Shown here: piece by piece, positions 16,504 to 24,418 of the stretch
How the letters are laid out: every line of letters begins with the position of its first letter
Position numbering within the stretch: the stretch's first letter is position 1
NCBI RefSeq assembly: GCF_044923475.1
Contig: NZ_CP137338.1
Coordinates: 1-64,000 of the forward strand
Source of the DNA: JAAURS01 sp044923475
GTDB taxonomy: Bacteria > Cyanobacteriota > Cyanobacteriia > Thermosynechococcales > Thermosynechococcaceae
Direction of reading: 5' to 3'
Length of the DNA stretch: 64,000 nucleotides
The notes under the pieces: model-generated
What the model was told of the DNA's origin: nothing
Seen by the model: the letters and a program-made list of their open reading frames with translations, nothing else
Databases searched by the model: none
Translations under genes and position numbers: made by a program

Positions 16504-17805
16504 TTATGGAGCGGCAAAAATGAGGTCAATTCGCGATTGCGCTTCTGCAAGGGCTACTTCAGGCGCGCGCCCTAAAAGGGTGGCTTCCAGCGCGCGACCC
16601 AAGTTTTCGGAAACTCTGGTATAGCCTGGGAAGATGGGTCGCGATCGCGCGTTTGCCATCTGCTCTAAAAACACATTTAAGCTAGGCTGCTTTTGAATAA
16701 AGGCTTTATACTCAGCGGTTTCCCGAGATTTTAGGTTGACGGGAAGGTAACCCGTTCCTAAGGCCCATTCTGATTGAAAACCTTCGCTGGCAGCATATTC
16801 TGCAAAGGCGAAGGCCGCGCGTTCGCGCTCTGGGGTGGTTCTGAGCACAAATAGATTTTCGCCCCCTAACGCTGTGACGGGCTTGTCTTGGACGGGCATG
16901 GGGAAAACGCCAAAGTCTACGTTTGCTTGCTGAAGCTGGCCCAGGGTCCAAGGGCCGGAAATTTGCATGGCAACTTTGCCGGCTAAGAAATTATCCAGTT
17001 CGTATCCTCGCTCTGGCTGAGACAGGATGGCGGAGCCGTCTTTCACGAGGTCTTGCCAGAATCTAAGGGCGGCGATCGCTCCGTCTTGGCGGACTTTAAC
17101 CGTAAGGCCATTGGCGATCGGGGTTGTATCGACATTGCTGCCAGCACTCCACAGGAAGGGCAGCCAGGTAAATACGGTAAATTCCCCCTTTCCCAGGGCA
17201 AGCTGAATCCCGTGGCGATCGGTCCGCCCGTCTCCGTTGGTGTCTTGGGTGAGGCGTTGGGCTGTTGCCCGGAACTCCGCCCAAGTTTTGGGTAGCGTTT
17301 TAATGCCAGCGGCTTTGAAGAGGCTGGGCCGATAAAAGATACCGATGTTATTGGTATCGAAGGGCATCGACCAGTCGCGACCTTCATAGCGCATGGAGGT
17401 CAGTAAGGCTGGATCCAGTTGGGCTTTGACGGGAGACTGGGCCAGCCATTCATCGAGCGGGCGGATGGCATTGAGTTCAATCAGTTGTCCGGTCAGGGTA
17501 GGGTTAAACCACAGCAGATCGGGCGGGGCATTGCCCACGACGGAGGCCAGAATTTTGGGCATTTGCTGGTCGGGCTGCCCGATGTAGAGGGACTCTACTT
17601 GAATGTCTGGATGGCTTTGGTTAAAGCGATCGACCAGTTTTTGCAAAACCTCTCGATTCGACGGCGGATTGACGCCCTGCCATAGGGTGAGTTTGAGCGG
17701 AGACTGACTCGCGTTGGGGGCGGCACATCCCTGAAGGGTTATGCAAAACAAAAGCGCCACTACGCAGCACGCGCACCAGAATGGAGAGGCGATTTTAGGT
17801 TTCAT
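16504..17805 (-). CDS. ABC transporter sugar-type substrate-binding lipoprotein
   Basis: This family 1 extracellular solute-binding protein resembles the maltose and glycerol-3-phosphate (UgpB) group. Its N-terminus is a lipoprotein signal: a hydrophobic stretch followed by the lipobox LQGC, so it should be anchored in the periplasm. KLTLWQGVNPPSNREVLQKL and FNQSHPDIQVE are typical. The chosen ATG at 17805 gives 433 aa, overlaps the upstream gene end by 11 bases and places the signal peptide correctly. No permease or ATPase gene is adjacent, so it may serve a transporter encoded elsewhere. Mono- or oligosaccharide specificity cannot be read. Confidence 0.9.
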   Translation of the reverse strand: MKPKIASPFWCACCVVALLFCITLQGCAAPNASQSPLKLTLWQGVNPPSNREVLQKLVDRFNQSHPDIQVESLYIGQPDQQMPKILASVVGNAPPDLLWFNPTLTGQLIELNAIRPLDEWLAQSPVKAQLDPALLTSMRYEGRDWSMPFDTNNIGIFYRPSLFKAAGIKTLPKTWAEFRATAQRLTQDTNGDGRTDRHGIQLALGKGEFTVFTWLPFLWSAGSNVDTTPIANGLTVKVRQDGAIAALRFWQDLVKDGSAILSQPERGYELDNFLAGKVAMQISGPWTLGQLQQANVDFGVFPMPVQDKPVTALGGENLFVLRTTPERERAAFAFAEYAASEGFQSEWALGTGYLPVNLKSRETAEYKAFIQKQPSLNVFLEQMANARSRPIFPGYTRVSENLGRALEATLLGRAPEVALAEAQSRIDLIFAAP

Positions 17806-18460
17806 CGTTGAGCCGAGTTTGGGTAGTCTGGAAGCGACGGATCCGGGCTTGGATATCAGAGGCGATGCCCTGAATTTCTTGCAGGTCGCTAGGGAGCAAG
17901 AATGAAGACAAAATTTCACAGAGCTGAGCGAGATTGACAGGATATTTCAATAAAAGTTGTAAAATATCATTTTCATAAAGACTGACGCGATCGAATTGTC
18001 CTTGTCTATATAAAGAAGGCAAGGCATAAAGTTTTAGAAGCAGTAAGCCTTCAACTGTGGCACAGCGAATCGTGCGATTGCCAAATACTTGCTCTGTTAC
18101 ATATTGACGTTTAACAAGATCGAAAAGCGGGTTGTTATCTGTGAGTAATAGATCGATCTGTAAATCGCCAAAAAAGCCACGGGCAAAGTTTTGATTTTCT
18201 TCGACGATCAGAATTTCTGGCATGGACTCAAGGTCTGACTTCGACAAGATAAAATCAATATCTTGGGTGTTACGTCCTTCGATGTAGCTTAGAAGTGCAA
18301 TGCCACCAACCAATACGTAGTTAGTTTTTCGTTCAGATAAAGCAAGAAATAACTGATTCAGGATGCTGGGCAAGCTCTCAAGATTTAGAGGCTCATTTCC
18401 CCAGTTTTTCATGTCAAACAAAGCTCCATTTCTAAGGATTTCGCTGATTTTTGCAATCAT
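17795..18460 (-). CDS. MNT/AbiEii-type nucleotidyltransferase-fold protein
   Basis: The 222-aa protein carries the minimal nucleotidyltransferase signature VGGIALLSYIEGRNTQDIDF, with the metal-binding D-x-D at the end. This is the pattern of AbiEii/DUF1814-like proteins, some of which are toxins that modify tRNA. The conventional AbiEi antitoxin is not adjacent: downstream is the sugar-binding lipoprotein gene (11-base overlap), and a Phd/RelE pair lies upstream. I use the ATG at 18460, with AAGG in front of it; a later ATG at 18412 is possible. Whether it is a toxin or a housekeeping enzyme cannot be decided. Confidence 0.8.
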   Translation of the reverse strand: MIAKISEILRNGALFDMKNWGNEPLNLESLPSILNQLFLALSERKTNYVLVGGIALLSYIEGRNTQDIDFILSKSDLESMPEILIVEENQNFARGFFGDLQIDLLLTDNNPLFDLVKRQYVTEQVFGNRTIRCATVEGLLLLKLYALPSLYRQGQFDRVSLYENDILQLLLKYPVNLAQLCEILSSFLLPSDLQEIQGIASDIQARIRRFQTTQTRLNDET

Positions 18461-18535
18461 AATCGTGGAAACCTTGTTGCTCAAGATTTAAGCCATAACA
18501 GATTTTAGGCAATTTTATTGTAAAGTCTATTCGGG

Positions 18536-18657
18536 TATTTTACAGCCATCTTCAAGGGCAGCATTGTACCAATACCAACCAATCAACCTCCAGCCGTTTT
18601 TACTTTAGGGTATACCCAAACACTCCAGCTTGTCTTTCGAAACTTGTCTGTAAAATA
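18536..18657. repeat. Possible small inverted-repeat element
   Basis: TATTTTACAG (18536-18545) and CTGTAAAATA (18648-18657) are perfect 10-bp terminal inverted repeats around 122 bases. Inside are a 10-bp palindrome GGGTATACCC (18608-18617) and two copies of CTTGTCT. It lies between the toxin and the nucleotidyltransferase gene. No clear target-site duplication is seen, so a MITE is only one explanation. Confidence 0.35.
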
Positions 18658-18675
18658 AATGCTTGATTGCCATGC

Positions 18676-18954
18676 TCAGAATAGTTGTTTGAGCTGTTTA
18701 TAGACCTCATCGTCATTGCGCTTACCCACCAAAAGAATGGTCACAAGGTCATCTTGGGACACATAGCGGTAGACAATGCGGTACTCTCCAGAATCTACCC
18801 GAAATAAATTTGAGTAACCCTTCAGCGCCTTAGAATCTGGAGGCAGTGGGTCAACATTGAGCGTTAAAACCTTCTTTGCGAGTTGAGCCGCAATTTTAGG
18901 CTGTAGCCCCTTGAGAAAATCAAGCACAGCCTCAAGGCCATCAAGCTTCGCCAT
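18676..18954 (-). CDS. relE: RelE/ParE family toxin
   Basis: The 92-aa protein has the RelE fold pattern: LNVDPLPPDSKALKG, the core RVDSGEYRIVYRY, then VTILLVGKRNDDEVYKQL. RelE-type toxins cleave mRNA on the ribosome. The gene overlaps the end of the upstream Phd-type antitoxin gene by 14 bases, the usual antitoxin-first order. The acid-base residues expected for an active toxin (Arg and Tyr/Lys near the C-terminus) appear present. Confidence 0.9.
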   Translation of the reverse strand: MAKLDGLEAVLDFLKGLQPKIAAQLAKKVLTLNVDPLPPDSKALKGYSNLFRVDSGEYRIVYRYVSQDDLVTILLVGKRNDDEVYKQLKQLF

Positions 18955-19216
18955 CCGCCAACTGCCTCAACGCAGCCGTAAAAGCATCTGCATCCACCAC
19001 AGAAGACTGCTGAAGTGCTGTCTCAGCAGTTTTGCCCCAAGCCAAATCCTCTAGCAGCGTTAACCGCTCCGTCAACTCTTCATAAGCTTGAGCCGAGAGA
19101 ATGACGTGAGTGGGTCGTTGTTGTTTGGTCAAAAGGATCGGTTCCATCATGGCCTGGTCAAACACTTCTCCATGGCGGTTCCGAGCGTCTGTCAGTGTGA
19201 AGGTTTTCATCGCCAT
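18941..19216 (-). CDS. Phd/YefM family antitoxin
   Basis: The 91-aa protein begins MAMKTFTLTDARNRHGEVFD, the DNA-binding N-terminus of Phd/YefM antitoxins, and has PTHVILSAQAYEEL in the middle. The acidic C-terminus should neutralise the RelE-type toxin encoded by the next, overlapping gene. Phd proteins usually repress their own operon. The palindrome ATTGTACAAT just upstream is a candidate operator. Confidence 0.92.
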   Translation of the reverse strand: MAMKTFTLTDARNRHGEVFDQAMMEPILLTKQQRPTHVILSAQAYEELTERLTLLEDLAWGKTAETALQQSSVVDADAFTAALRQLADGEA

Positions 19217-19247
19217 CCCCTCAACAAAAAAGTTATTTTATAGTCAA

Positions 19248-19257
19248 ATTGTACAAT
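19248..19257 (-). promoter_or_regulatory. Palindrome ATTGTACAAT upstream of the toxin-antitoxin operon
   Basis: A perfect 10-bp palindrome lies 32 bases upstream of the antitoxin ATG. On the minus strand it is followed by TTGACTATAAAAT, which contains a -10-like TATAAA. It could be the autoregulatory operator of the Phd-type antitoxin. Confidence 0.45.
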
Positions 19258-19427
19258 CTGACGATCTTGATTGACGAGTTCCGCAAGCATTGATTTACGC
19301 TAGATGGGCAAGAAATTGCTGGAGGCAACATGGCCAACGTCAATGGATTACTGTCAGACGATCTGATTAAGAAGTTCAGCGCAAAGCTAAAATTTAAGTC
19401 TTGACCCAAATATCCAATCCGTAACCA

Positions 19428-20201
19428 ATGGCAGGACATAGTAAGTGGGCCAACATCAAGCGCCAGAAGGCCGTTGTTGATTCCAAAAAAGCCCAAATTT
19501 TTGCGCGGCTCTCTCGGGAAATGATTGTCGCTGCCCGTCAGGGGTTGCCCGACCCCAACGCAAACTTTCAGCTTCGGTCAGCTATCGAAAAAGCCAAAGC
19601 CGCAGGTATCCCCAACGAAAATATCGAACGGGCGATCGCCAAGGGTTCCGGCCAGTGGGGGCAAGATGGCGATCGCTGGGAGTCGATCCGATACGAAGGG
19701 TACGGACCCGGCGGCGTGGCCGTCCTGATTGAAGCCTTTACCGATAACCGCAACCGAACAGCGGCTGAAGTCCGCCTCGCGTTTACGAAGCAAAATGGCA
19801 ACCTGGGCGAAACGGGCTGCGTCGGCTGGATGTTCGATCGAAAAGGCGTCGTGACTTTGATGCATTCCGATACCGAAGATCGGCTTTTAGACGCGCTCTT
19901 GACTGCCGATGCCGAAACCTACGAAATTGCAGAAGATGACGAGAATGGGGAGACGCTTGTAGAAGTGTTTTGCAACGGCGATCGCCTCGAGCAAACAGTC
20001 CAAAGCTTTAAAACCCAGGGCTATACCGTCCGCGACTCTGAACTCCGGTGGATCCCGAACAACCTGGTCGAAGTCACTGACGAAGAGCAAGCCCGCAAAC
20101 TCCTCAAGCTGATCGATGCCCTAGAAGACCTCGACGATATCCAGAGCGTCACTGCTAACTTTGAGATGCAGGTGGACCTGATGACCGCGGCGATCGCCTG
20201 A
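19428..20201 (+). CDS. yebC: YebC/PmpR family protein
   Basis: The 257-aa protein starts MAGHSKWANIKRQKAVVDSK, the invariant N-terminus of the YebC family. Members act as transcription regulators, and recent work links some to relief of ribosome stalling. The middle segment GYGPGGVAVLIEAFTDNRNR is also characteristic. It stands alone, downstream of the divergent toxin-antitoxin operon. Confidence 0.96.
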   Translation: MAGHSKWANIKRQKAVVDSKKAQIFARLSREMIVAARQGLPDPNANFQLRSAIEKAKAAGIPNENIERAIAKGSGQWGQDGDRWESIRYEGYGPGGVAVLIEAFTDNRNRTAAEVRLAFTKQNGNLGETGCVGWMFDRKGVVTLMHSDTEDRLLDALLTADAETYEIAEDDENGETLVEVFCNGDRLEQTVQSFKTQGYTVRDSELRWIPNNLVEVTDEEQARKLLKLIDALEDLDDIQSVTANFEMQVDLMTAAIA

Positions 20202-20400
20202 AGTAGAGCGTTTTAGGGTGATGCCTGAAAAAGATCGAGCAGGCGTAAAAAAAAATATGTCCTACATGATCGCTTCTCTGGCGAGAATGGGTATACCTAA
20301 GCTAAAGGTCGATCGATTTGGACGCTCAAAGCGATACCGTTCGTACAAAAGTGCGCGCCTCATCGCCATTCCCCTATTGCTTCGTGTAAGGTCAGCACTC

Positions 20401-20679
20401 ATGATTTCCTACGATCCTGCAGACAAACGATTGGGAAGCTATTTGATGGATGCAGGACTGCTCACCTCATCCCAAGTCGATGTGGCACTAAACGATCAAT
20501 ACTCGACTGGAATGTTATTTGGCGACATCATCGTCGAGCGCGGTTGGGTTAAAAAACAGACCATTGAGTATCTTTACCGGAAAATTATCGAGCTAGAACG
20601 AGAAATTGGTCAGCCTCTCGACAAAGGAGTCGTAAAAACCAGTTATAGTCTTTACAATCTCAGGAAAACGGATCGCTAA
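20401..20679 (+). CDS. Small GspE/MshE N-terminal-like domain protein (paralogue 1)
   Basis: The 92-aa protein consists almost entirely of one domain, RLGSYLMDAGLLTSSQVDVA to FGDIIVERGWVKKQTIEYL. This resembles the N-terminal domain of type II secretion/type IV pilus ATPases (GspE, PilB, MshE), which in some members binds cyclic-di-GMP. There is no ATPase domain. A clear paralogue is encoded at 51962-52348 beside hfq. AAGGT precedes the ATG at 20401; longer in-frame starts add unconserved residues. Function is unknown; a regulatory partner of PilB or a c-di-GMP sensor is a reasonable hypothesis. Confidence 0.78.
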   Translation: MISYDPADKRLGSYLMDAGLLTSSQVDVALNDQYSTGMLFGDIIVERGWVKKQTIEYLYRKIIELEREIGQPLDKGVVKTSYSLYNLRKTDR

Positions 20680-20797
20680 GACAAAGTCAAATATTTTAAT
20701 ACGCTGTATAGCGTTAAGAAGCTTTTGGATGTCGCATAAATCCATAAGCTTATTCGAGTACCAATTTCTGTAAGAATTTTTATTGCGGTTCTAGAAA

Positions 20798-20835
20798 TAA
20801 AAAACCTTCGCCTGGCAAAGTTGTTTGGTGAAGGT
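20798..20835 (-). terminator. Rho-independent terminator of the padR gene
   Basis: On the minus strand ACCTTCACC (20835-20827) pairs with GGCGAAGGT (20812-20804) and is followed by TTTTTT. It lies about 90 bases beyond the padR stop codon. Confidence 0.75.
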
Positions 20836-20924
20836 GAAGTTTATAGGTGTAGGAGTGACTTAACTATTTGTAGGTGCAGTTTTTATCGCTCCTGCAAAAT
20901 ACAAAGCGAATTTATCGCTCGTTC

Positions 20925-21296
20925 TTAACCAGATTGTCGCTGGTTGCTCATATCGCTTTGCGCGATGTAATCGTGCCAAAGGCGCTCGAGTTGCTTTGCC
21001 AATTCTAGTTTACTGGCTTTGATCTGATACATTCTGCGAGGGCGGCCTCGCCCCTCTACCTTTTGCCAGTAGCCATCTACAACTTTTTCATCCTCAAGAA
21101 ATTTGAGGGCGCTGTACAGCACGGTATCAGATAGCCGATACAGCGGAGAATCTTGTTCGATTCGTTGAATTAAGGCAGTGCCATAGGAGTCACCATACCT
21201 TAACAAAACAGACAGTATGTAGCAAACTGCTACCTCTTTACTCAAATAAATGGGTGGCGGTTCTTGGAAAAAGTGATAGATATCTTGGAACTTCAT
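20925..21296 (-). CDS. PadR family transcriptional regulator
   Basis: The 123-aa protein has a PadR winged helix. SKEVAVCYILSVLLRYGDSYG begins the domain (given from residue 19), LYRLSDTVLYSALKFLEDE is the recognition region, and GRGRPRRMYQI forms the wing. Cyanobacterial PadR-like proteins include Pex, which represses kaiA in Synechococcus elongatus. Whether this protein is Pex cannot be decided here, though the clock gene ldpA is in the same window. A terminator follows and the gene stands alone. Confidence 0.88.
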   Translation of the reverse strand: MKFQDIYHFFQEPPPIYLSKEVAVCYILSVLLRYGDSYGTALIQRIEQDSPLYRLSDTVLYSALKFLEDEKVVDGYWQKVEGRGRPRRMYQIKASKLELAKQLERLWHDYIAQSDMSNQRQSG

Positions 21297-21887
21297 AGGC
21301 AGCGCTCGGGGTTTCAGTCATAAAGGTTGTAAACAGAGAGACTCATCGCTTTATTGACGCGATCTTTACGACGAATAGGCTTTAGTAATAGATAAATCCT
21401 TGTCAGAGCCATAAATCTGAGGTGGATACAATAATGATACTTATCTATCAGCCAAAGTATCCAAGTTTATGCACTTATTGCATTATAAACTGCGACGTTT
21501 TAATTGATTTCCCTGAAAGTCTTTATATTCGATCCCGACCCCGGATAGCTATGCAAGGGAAAAAATATATAGTGCGTGCGGAATTTTTCGCTCTCCTCGC
21601 ACCCAAAATCCTGTCTAGGGGGATAGGAGGTTCGGACTATAATGCAGTAGGCCTGCTGTAAGTGAAAGATAAAAATTTTAGTCCGGTCCAAACTCAAAAA
21701 GCGGCATGGTAGGGCGATCGCGACCGATCTAGTCCATCTTCTCAATTCCTTGGGCATACTAGCAGCATAGGCGCATATTCGTTAATCAATATATATATAA
21801 GGAAGTGCCTTGAGTACGGTAAAGACAGAAAAAGCGAAAATCCATGACTGCCTAGCTACCCTAGGTTAAGTCAGGAGACATTTGTGT
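21297..21887. other. Long AT-rich region between padR and the kinase gene
   Basis: These 591 bases between divergent genes contain no convincing coding sequence. A possible nested RNA structure pairs CGGACTA (21633-21639) with TAGTCCG (21679-21685), enclosing the near-palindrome CAGTAGGCCTGCTG (21645-21658). An ATATATATA tract near 21790 could hold the kinase -10 region. Confidence 0.5.
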
Positions 21888-23489
21888 ATGGATGAACACA
21901 CCGACCCTAATCTCGGACAGGTCTTAATTAATCGCTATCGTCTGATCGAGATGATCGGACAGGGATCCATGGGTAGGGTCTACCGAGCTGAGGATCAGCT
22001 CCTTGGCGGCGTTACAGTGGCCGTCAAGTTTTTGTCCCAAACCCTGCTCAACGCTAAGATGAAGCAGCGCTTTGCTGATGAAGCGCGCACGGGCGCGCAG
22101 TTAGGGCAGCGGAGCATTCATATCGTTCGCGTCTTGGATTATGGCGTTCATCGTAATGAAGCACCGTTCTATGTCATGGAGTACATGGAAGGTCAAAACC
22201 TGAGTGACTTAATCCTGCCTGCGACGCTGACGGTCGATCGATTTCTGAGACTCGCACGTCACATTTGCTTGGGTTTACAGTGCGCCCACGACGGTATCAA
22301 GATCGATGGCAACATTTGTAAGATCGTGCATCGCGATATTAAACCGAGCAACGTGTTTGTCATCTCGGATCCGGGATTGGGCGAAGTTGCAAAAGTTCTA
22401 GACTTTGGGATTGCCAAGCTCTTTAGAGATGATGTTGAAGGTCGCCAAACCCGCTCTTTCATGGGGACTTTAGCGTACTGCTCTCCAGAACAAATCGAAG
22501 GGAAAGAGTTAGATACTCGCTCTGATATTTATAGCCTTGGCATTACGATGTTTGAGGTCTTGACTGGCAAAATGCCGATCGAGCCGGATGCCCATACGCT
22601 GCTGAGCTGGTACAAAGCTCATCGAGATAAACCCCCCAAACGGTTTGCAGACGTTGCACCTAGATTGAAACTGCCCCCCGGTTTAGAAGATCTGATTATG
22701 GGCTGCATGGCAAAAACGCCGGAGAAACGTCCCCAGGACATGGTGGAAATTCTCAAGCGTTTAGAACAAATTCGAACTTTAAAAGAAGTTCCACTGCCAG
22801 ATGCGACAGTTCCCCAAAAACCTTCACCGCCGCGCGAGGAGACGGTCATTGAGTCCGTCCCCAATCATAGAACGACGGCTAAGTCCACTCACGTTCCCGT
22901 TATTCCGCTCCCTCAGCAGCGGTTCTGGTCCATCGAGCAAGCGGGGTGGACGGTGCCTTGGCCCGCCGATAAGCCAATTGCCGAAATTGTTTTTCCGCAA
23001 ATCCTAGCATCGGATCAGGAGGAGGCAGTAGGACTGTGGGTAATGCTGTCCCGCTCTGAAATTCAACAGCGATTATTGAGTACTCGGTACAACCACTTTC
23101 TCTGTCTGATGGCGCCCCATCCAATGCTGCTGTGGGTTACAGCCATTCACGATTCTCAAATCGGAGCGCGCTGGCTTCCTTGTTACCTCGACCTGAAGCT
23201 CGAGTACAGTCAAAAGATGCTTCAGCTCTTTAGCAATCAGGGTTACTACCTACTTTTGTTTTTCGCGACGGAATCCAACTCCGAACCCGCTAACGTCAAA
23301 ACGATTACGATTGCGCCGTATCAGCGGCAGCTTTTTCAGGAATGGTTGACGATGGCCAAGCAGGGCATCTCAACAGCCCGACCATCGGTGAGCAAGCAAA
23401 TTCTCAAGACGGAGTTCGAACGAATTAAGCCGTCCATGCTTAAAAAATTGGAAGAAGCTAGGGCTGCAAATACGCCAATCATTTTTTAA
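21888..23489 (+). CDS. Hanks-type serine/threonine protein kinase
   Basis: The 533-aa protein has an N-terminal kinase domain. The glycine loop is GQGSMGRVYRAED near residue 25, the ATP lysine is in VAVKFL near 47, the catalytic loop HRDIKPSN begins at His148, and DFG is at 172. The domain ends near residue 290. A linker rich in Pro and Thr follows. The last 190 residues form a separate domain starting FWSIEQAGWTVPWPADKP that I recognise only as a cyanobacterial kinase extension. No membrane helix is present. The ATG at 21888 follows AGGAG. Confidence 0.93.
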   Translation: MDEHTDPNLGQVLINRYRLIEMIGQGSMGRVYRAEDQLLGGVTVAVKFLSQTLLNAKMKQRFADEARTGAQLGQRSIHIVRVLDYGVHRNEAPFYVMEYMEGQNLSDLILPATLTVDRFLRLARHICLGLQCAHDGIKIDGNICKIVHRDIKPSNVFVISDPGLGEVAKVLDFGIAKLFRDDVEGRQTRSFMGTLAYCSPEQIEGKELDTRSDIYSLGITMFEVLTGKMPIEPDAHTLLSWYKAHRDKPPKRFADVAPRLKLPPGLEDLIMGCMAKTPEKRPQDMVEILKRLEQIRTLKEVPLPDATVPQKPSPPREETVIESVPNHRTTAKSTHVPVIPLPQQRFWSIEQAGWTVPWPADKPIAEIVFPQILASDQEEAVGLWVMLSRSEIQQRLLSTRYNHFLCLMAPHPMLLWVTAIHDSQIGARWLPCYLDLKLEYSQKMLQLFSNQGYYLLLFFATESNSEPANVKTITIAPYQRQLFQEWLTMAKQGISTARPSVSKQILKTEFERIKPSMLKKLEEARAANTPIIF

Positions 23490-23647
23490 TTGATGCGCAG
23501 GCCAGCCAAATCTTGAGGTGTAAAGCATTGTCAAGAAGCAGACTCTAAATAGCCCCAACCCCCAGCCTGACCCAATGCTGTGAGAAGAAGCAAGAGACAG
23601 AGGTAAATTTAGAGAGTCCAAAAGCAGGAGAATTTTCAGCTAAAAGC

Positions 23648-23845
23648 TCAGCTGAACTTGGGCTGCGAACCGATTCCCCACTCCTGAGCCAAGAAATGCT
23701 TATACATCGTTTCTTTCATGACCATCTGGCGATAAAGCTTCACCAGAAAATCTTGAGCCTCTTCTTGGGATAGACTTTGAACCTGATCCGCAAAGGAGCG
23801 GATACTAAATTCTTGCTCCATTGATAGCTGAAATGTGTGGTCCAT
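23648..23845 (-). CDS. nblA: Phycobilisome degradation protein NblA
   Basis: NblA is a small adaptor induced by nutrient starvation that brings phycobilisomes to Clp protease, causing bleaching. The 65-aa sequence has the family core LSMEQEFSIRSFADQVQSL followed by AQDFLVKLYRQMVMKE. AGGAG lies just upstream of the ATG. A 27-base palindrome overlaps the presumed promoter (23879-23905). It stands alone between convergent and divergent neighbours. Identification is clear. Confidence 0.95.
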   Translation of the reverse strand: MDHTFQLSMEQEFSIRSFADQVQSLSQEEAQDFLVKLYRQMVMKETMYKHFLAQEWGIGSQPKFS

Positions 23846-23878
23846 AATGTGCTCCTAAACGGTCTGCTCAAATAGAAC

Positions 23879-23905
23879 TCATTTGTTAAAGAGTATAACA
23901 AATGA
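23879..23905 (-). promoter_or_regulatory. Perfect 10-bp-arm palindrome over the nblA promoter
   Basis: TCATTTGTTA (23879-23888) and TAACAAATGA (23896-23905) are perfect inverted repeats around a 7-base spacer, 34 bases upstream of the nblA ATG. On the nblA strand the spacer region contains the -10-like TATACT. The site therefore covers the -10 box and probable transcription start, as expected for a repressor operator. No NtcA site (GTA-N8-TAC) was found upstream. Confidence 0.65.
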
Positions 23906-24163
23906 TTGACAAAGTGCCCATCACTTTGAAGTAGTTGTAGCAATTCCCACTCTAAAAAAAAGCTCAACGCGAACAGACTGAACAATTAATGTCTCAAAAC
24001 TCCAGGTCGGCTTTGAGGCGGTTGGAGCGGACGAATTCCAGTTTTTCTCTCCGATCGCCGAGCTTTTTCGGTTTGGCGTGGGCAAGCGAAGCAATCTTTG
24101 GCATCATGGTACCTGTGAACAACTGCGCTCTGGGGCTGAGCTGCACCTTTTCAAACTTTTTTT

Positions 24164-24418
24164 ATGAACGCATTTGACCCTATTCCGCCGGAGTGGACGC
24201 TGAGTGCCATTCACGCGCCTCACTTCGGCTGTCCGCGCTGCGGGGCGAACTGTTCTGAGGCCGTTAGCGTTTGGATTAACCGCCGATCGCCTGTTTTTAC
24301 AGAAGACAACCGTCGGAAGTGGCAGGAGTTTTACCGCTGCCATTGCGGTCAATCTTGGTGGGCTTGGAGTAACGATCGCCCCCCTAGCGCCCTGAAGCCT
24401 AGAGATCCACTGCTATGA
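24164..24418 (+). CDS. Conserved small zinc-ribbon-like protein
   Basis: The 84-aa protein has Cys pairs CPRC near residue 23 and CHC near 60, an arrangement that may bind zinc. It ends with the aromatic-rich QSWWAWSNDRPPS. The stop overlaps the start of the DUF1350 gene in ATGA, so the two are probably co-translated. I know it only as a cyanobacterial hypothetical protein. Confidence 0.8.
   Translation: MNAFDPIPPEWTLSAIHAPHFGCPRCGANCSEAVSVWINRRSPVFTEDNRRKWQEFYRCHCGQSWWAWSNDRPPSALKPRDPLL

Noticed and set aside
19319..19404. A short frame starting MANVNGLLSDDLIKKF just before yebC.
   Set aside because: Only 24 codons from its ATG and an in-frame stop is close upstream. It could be a decayed fragment but cannot be supported.
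21422..21661. A 79-codon frame in the region before the kinase gene.
   Set aside because: It crosses the hairpin region and has no family resemblance or ribosome-binding site.
23989..24177. A 62-codon rightward frame before the zinc-ribbon-like gene.
   Set aside because: Ser/Arg-rich composition with no recognisable pattern; it overlaps the real start by 14 bases.
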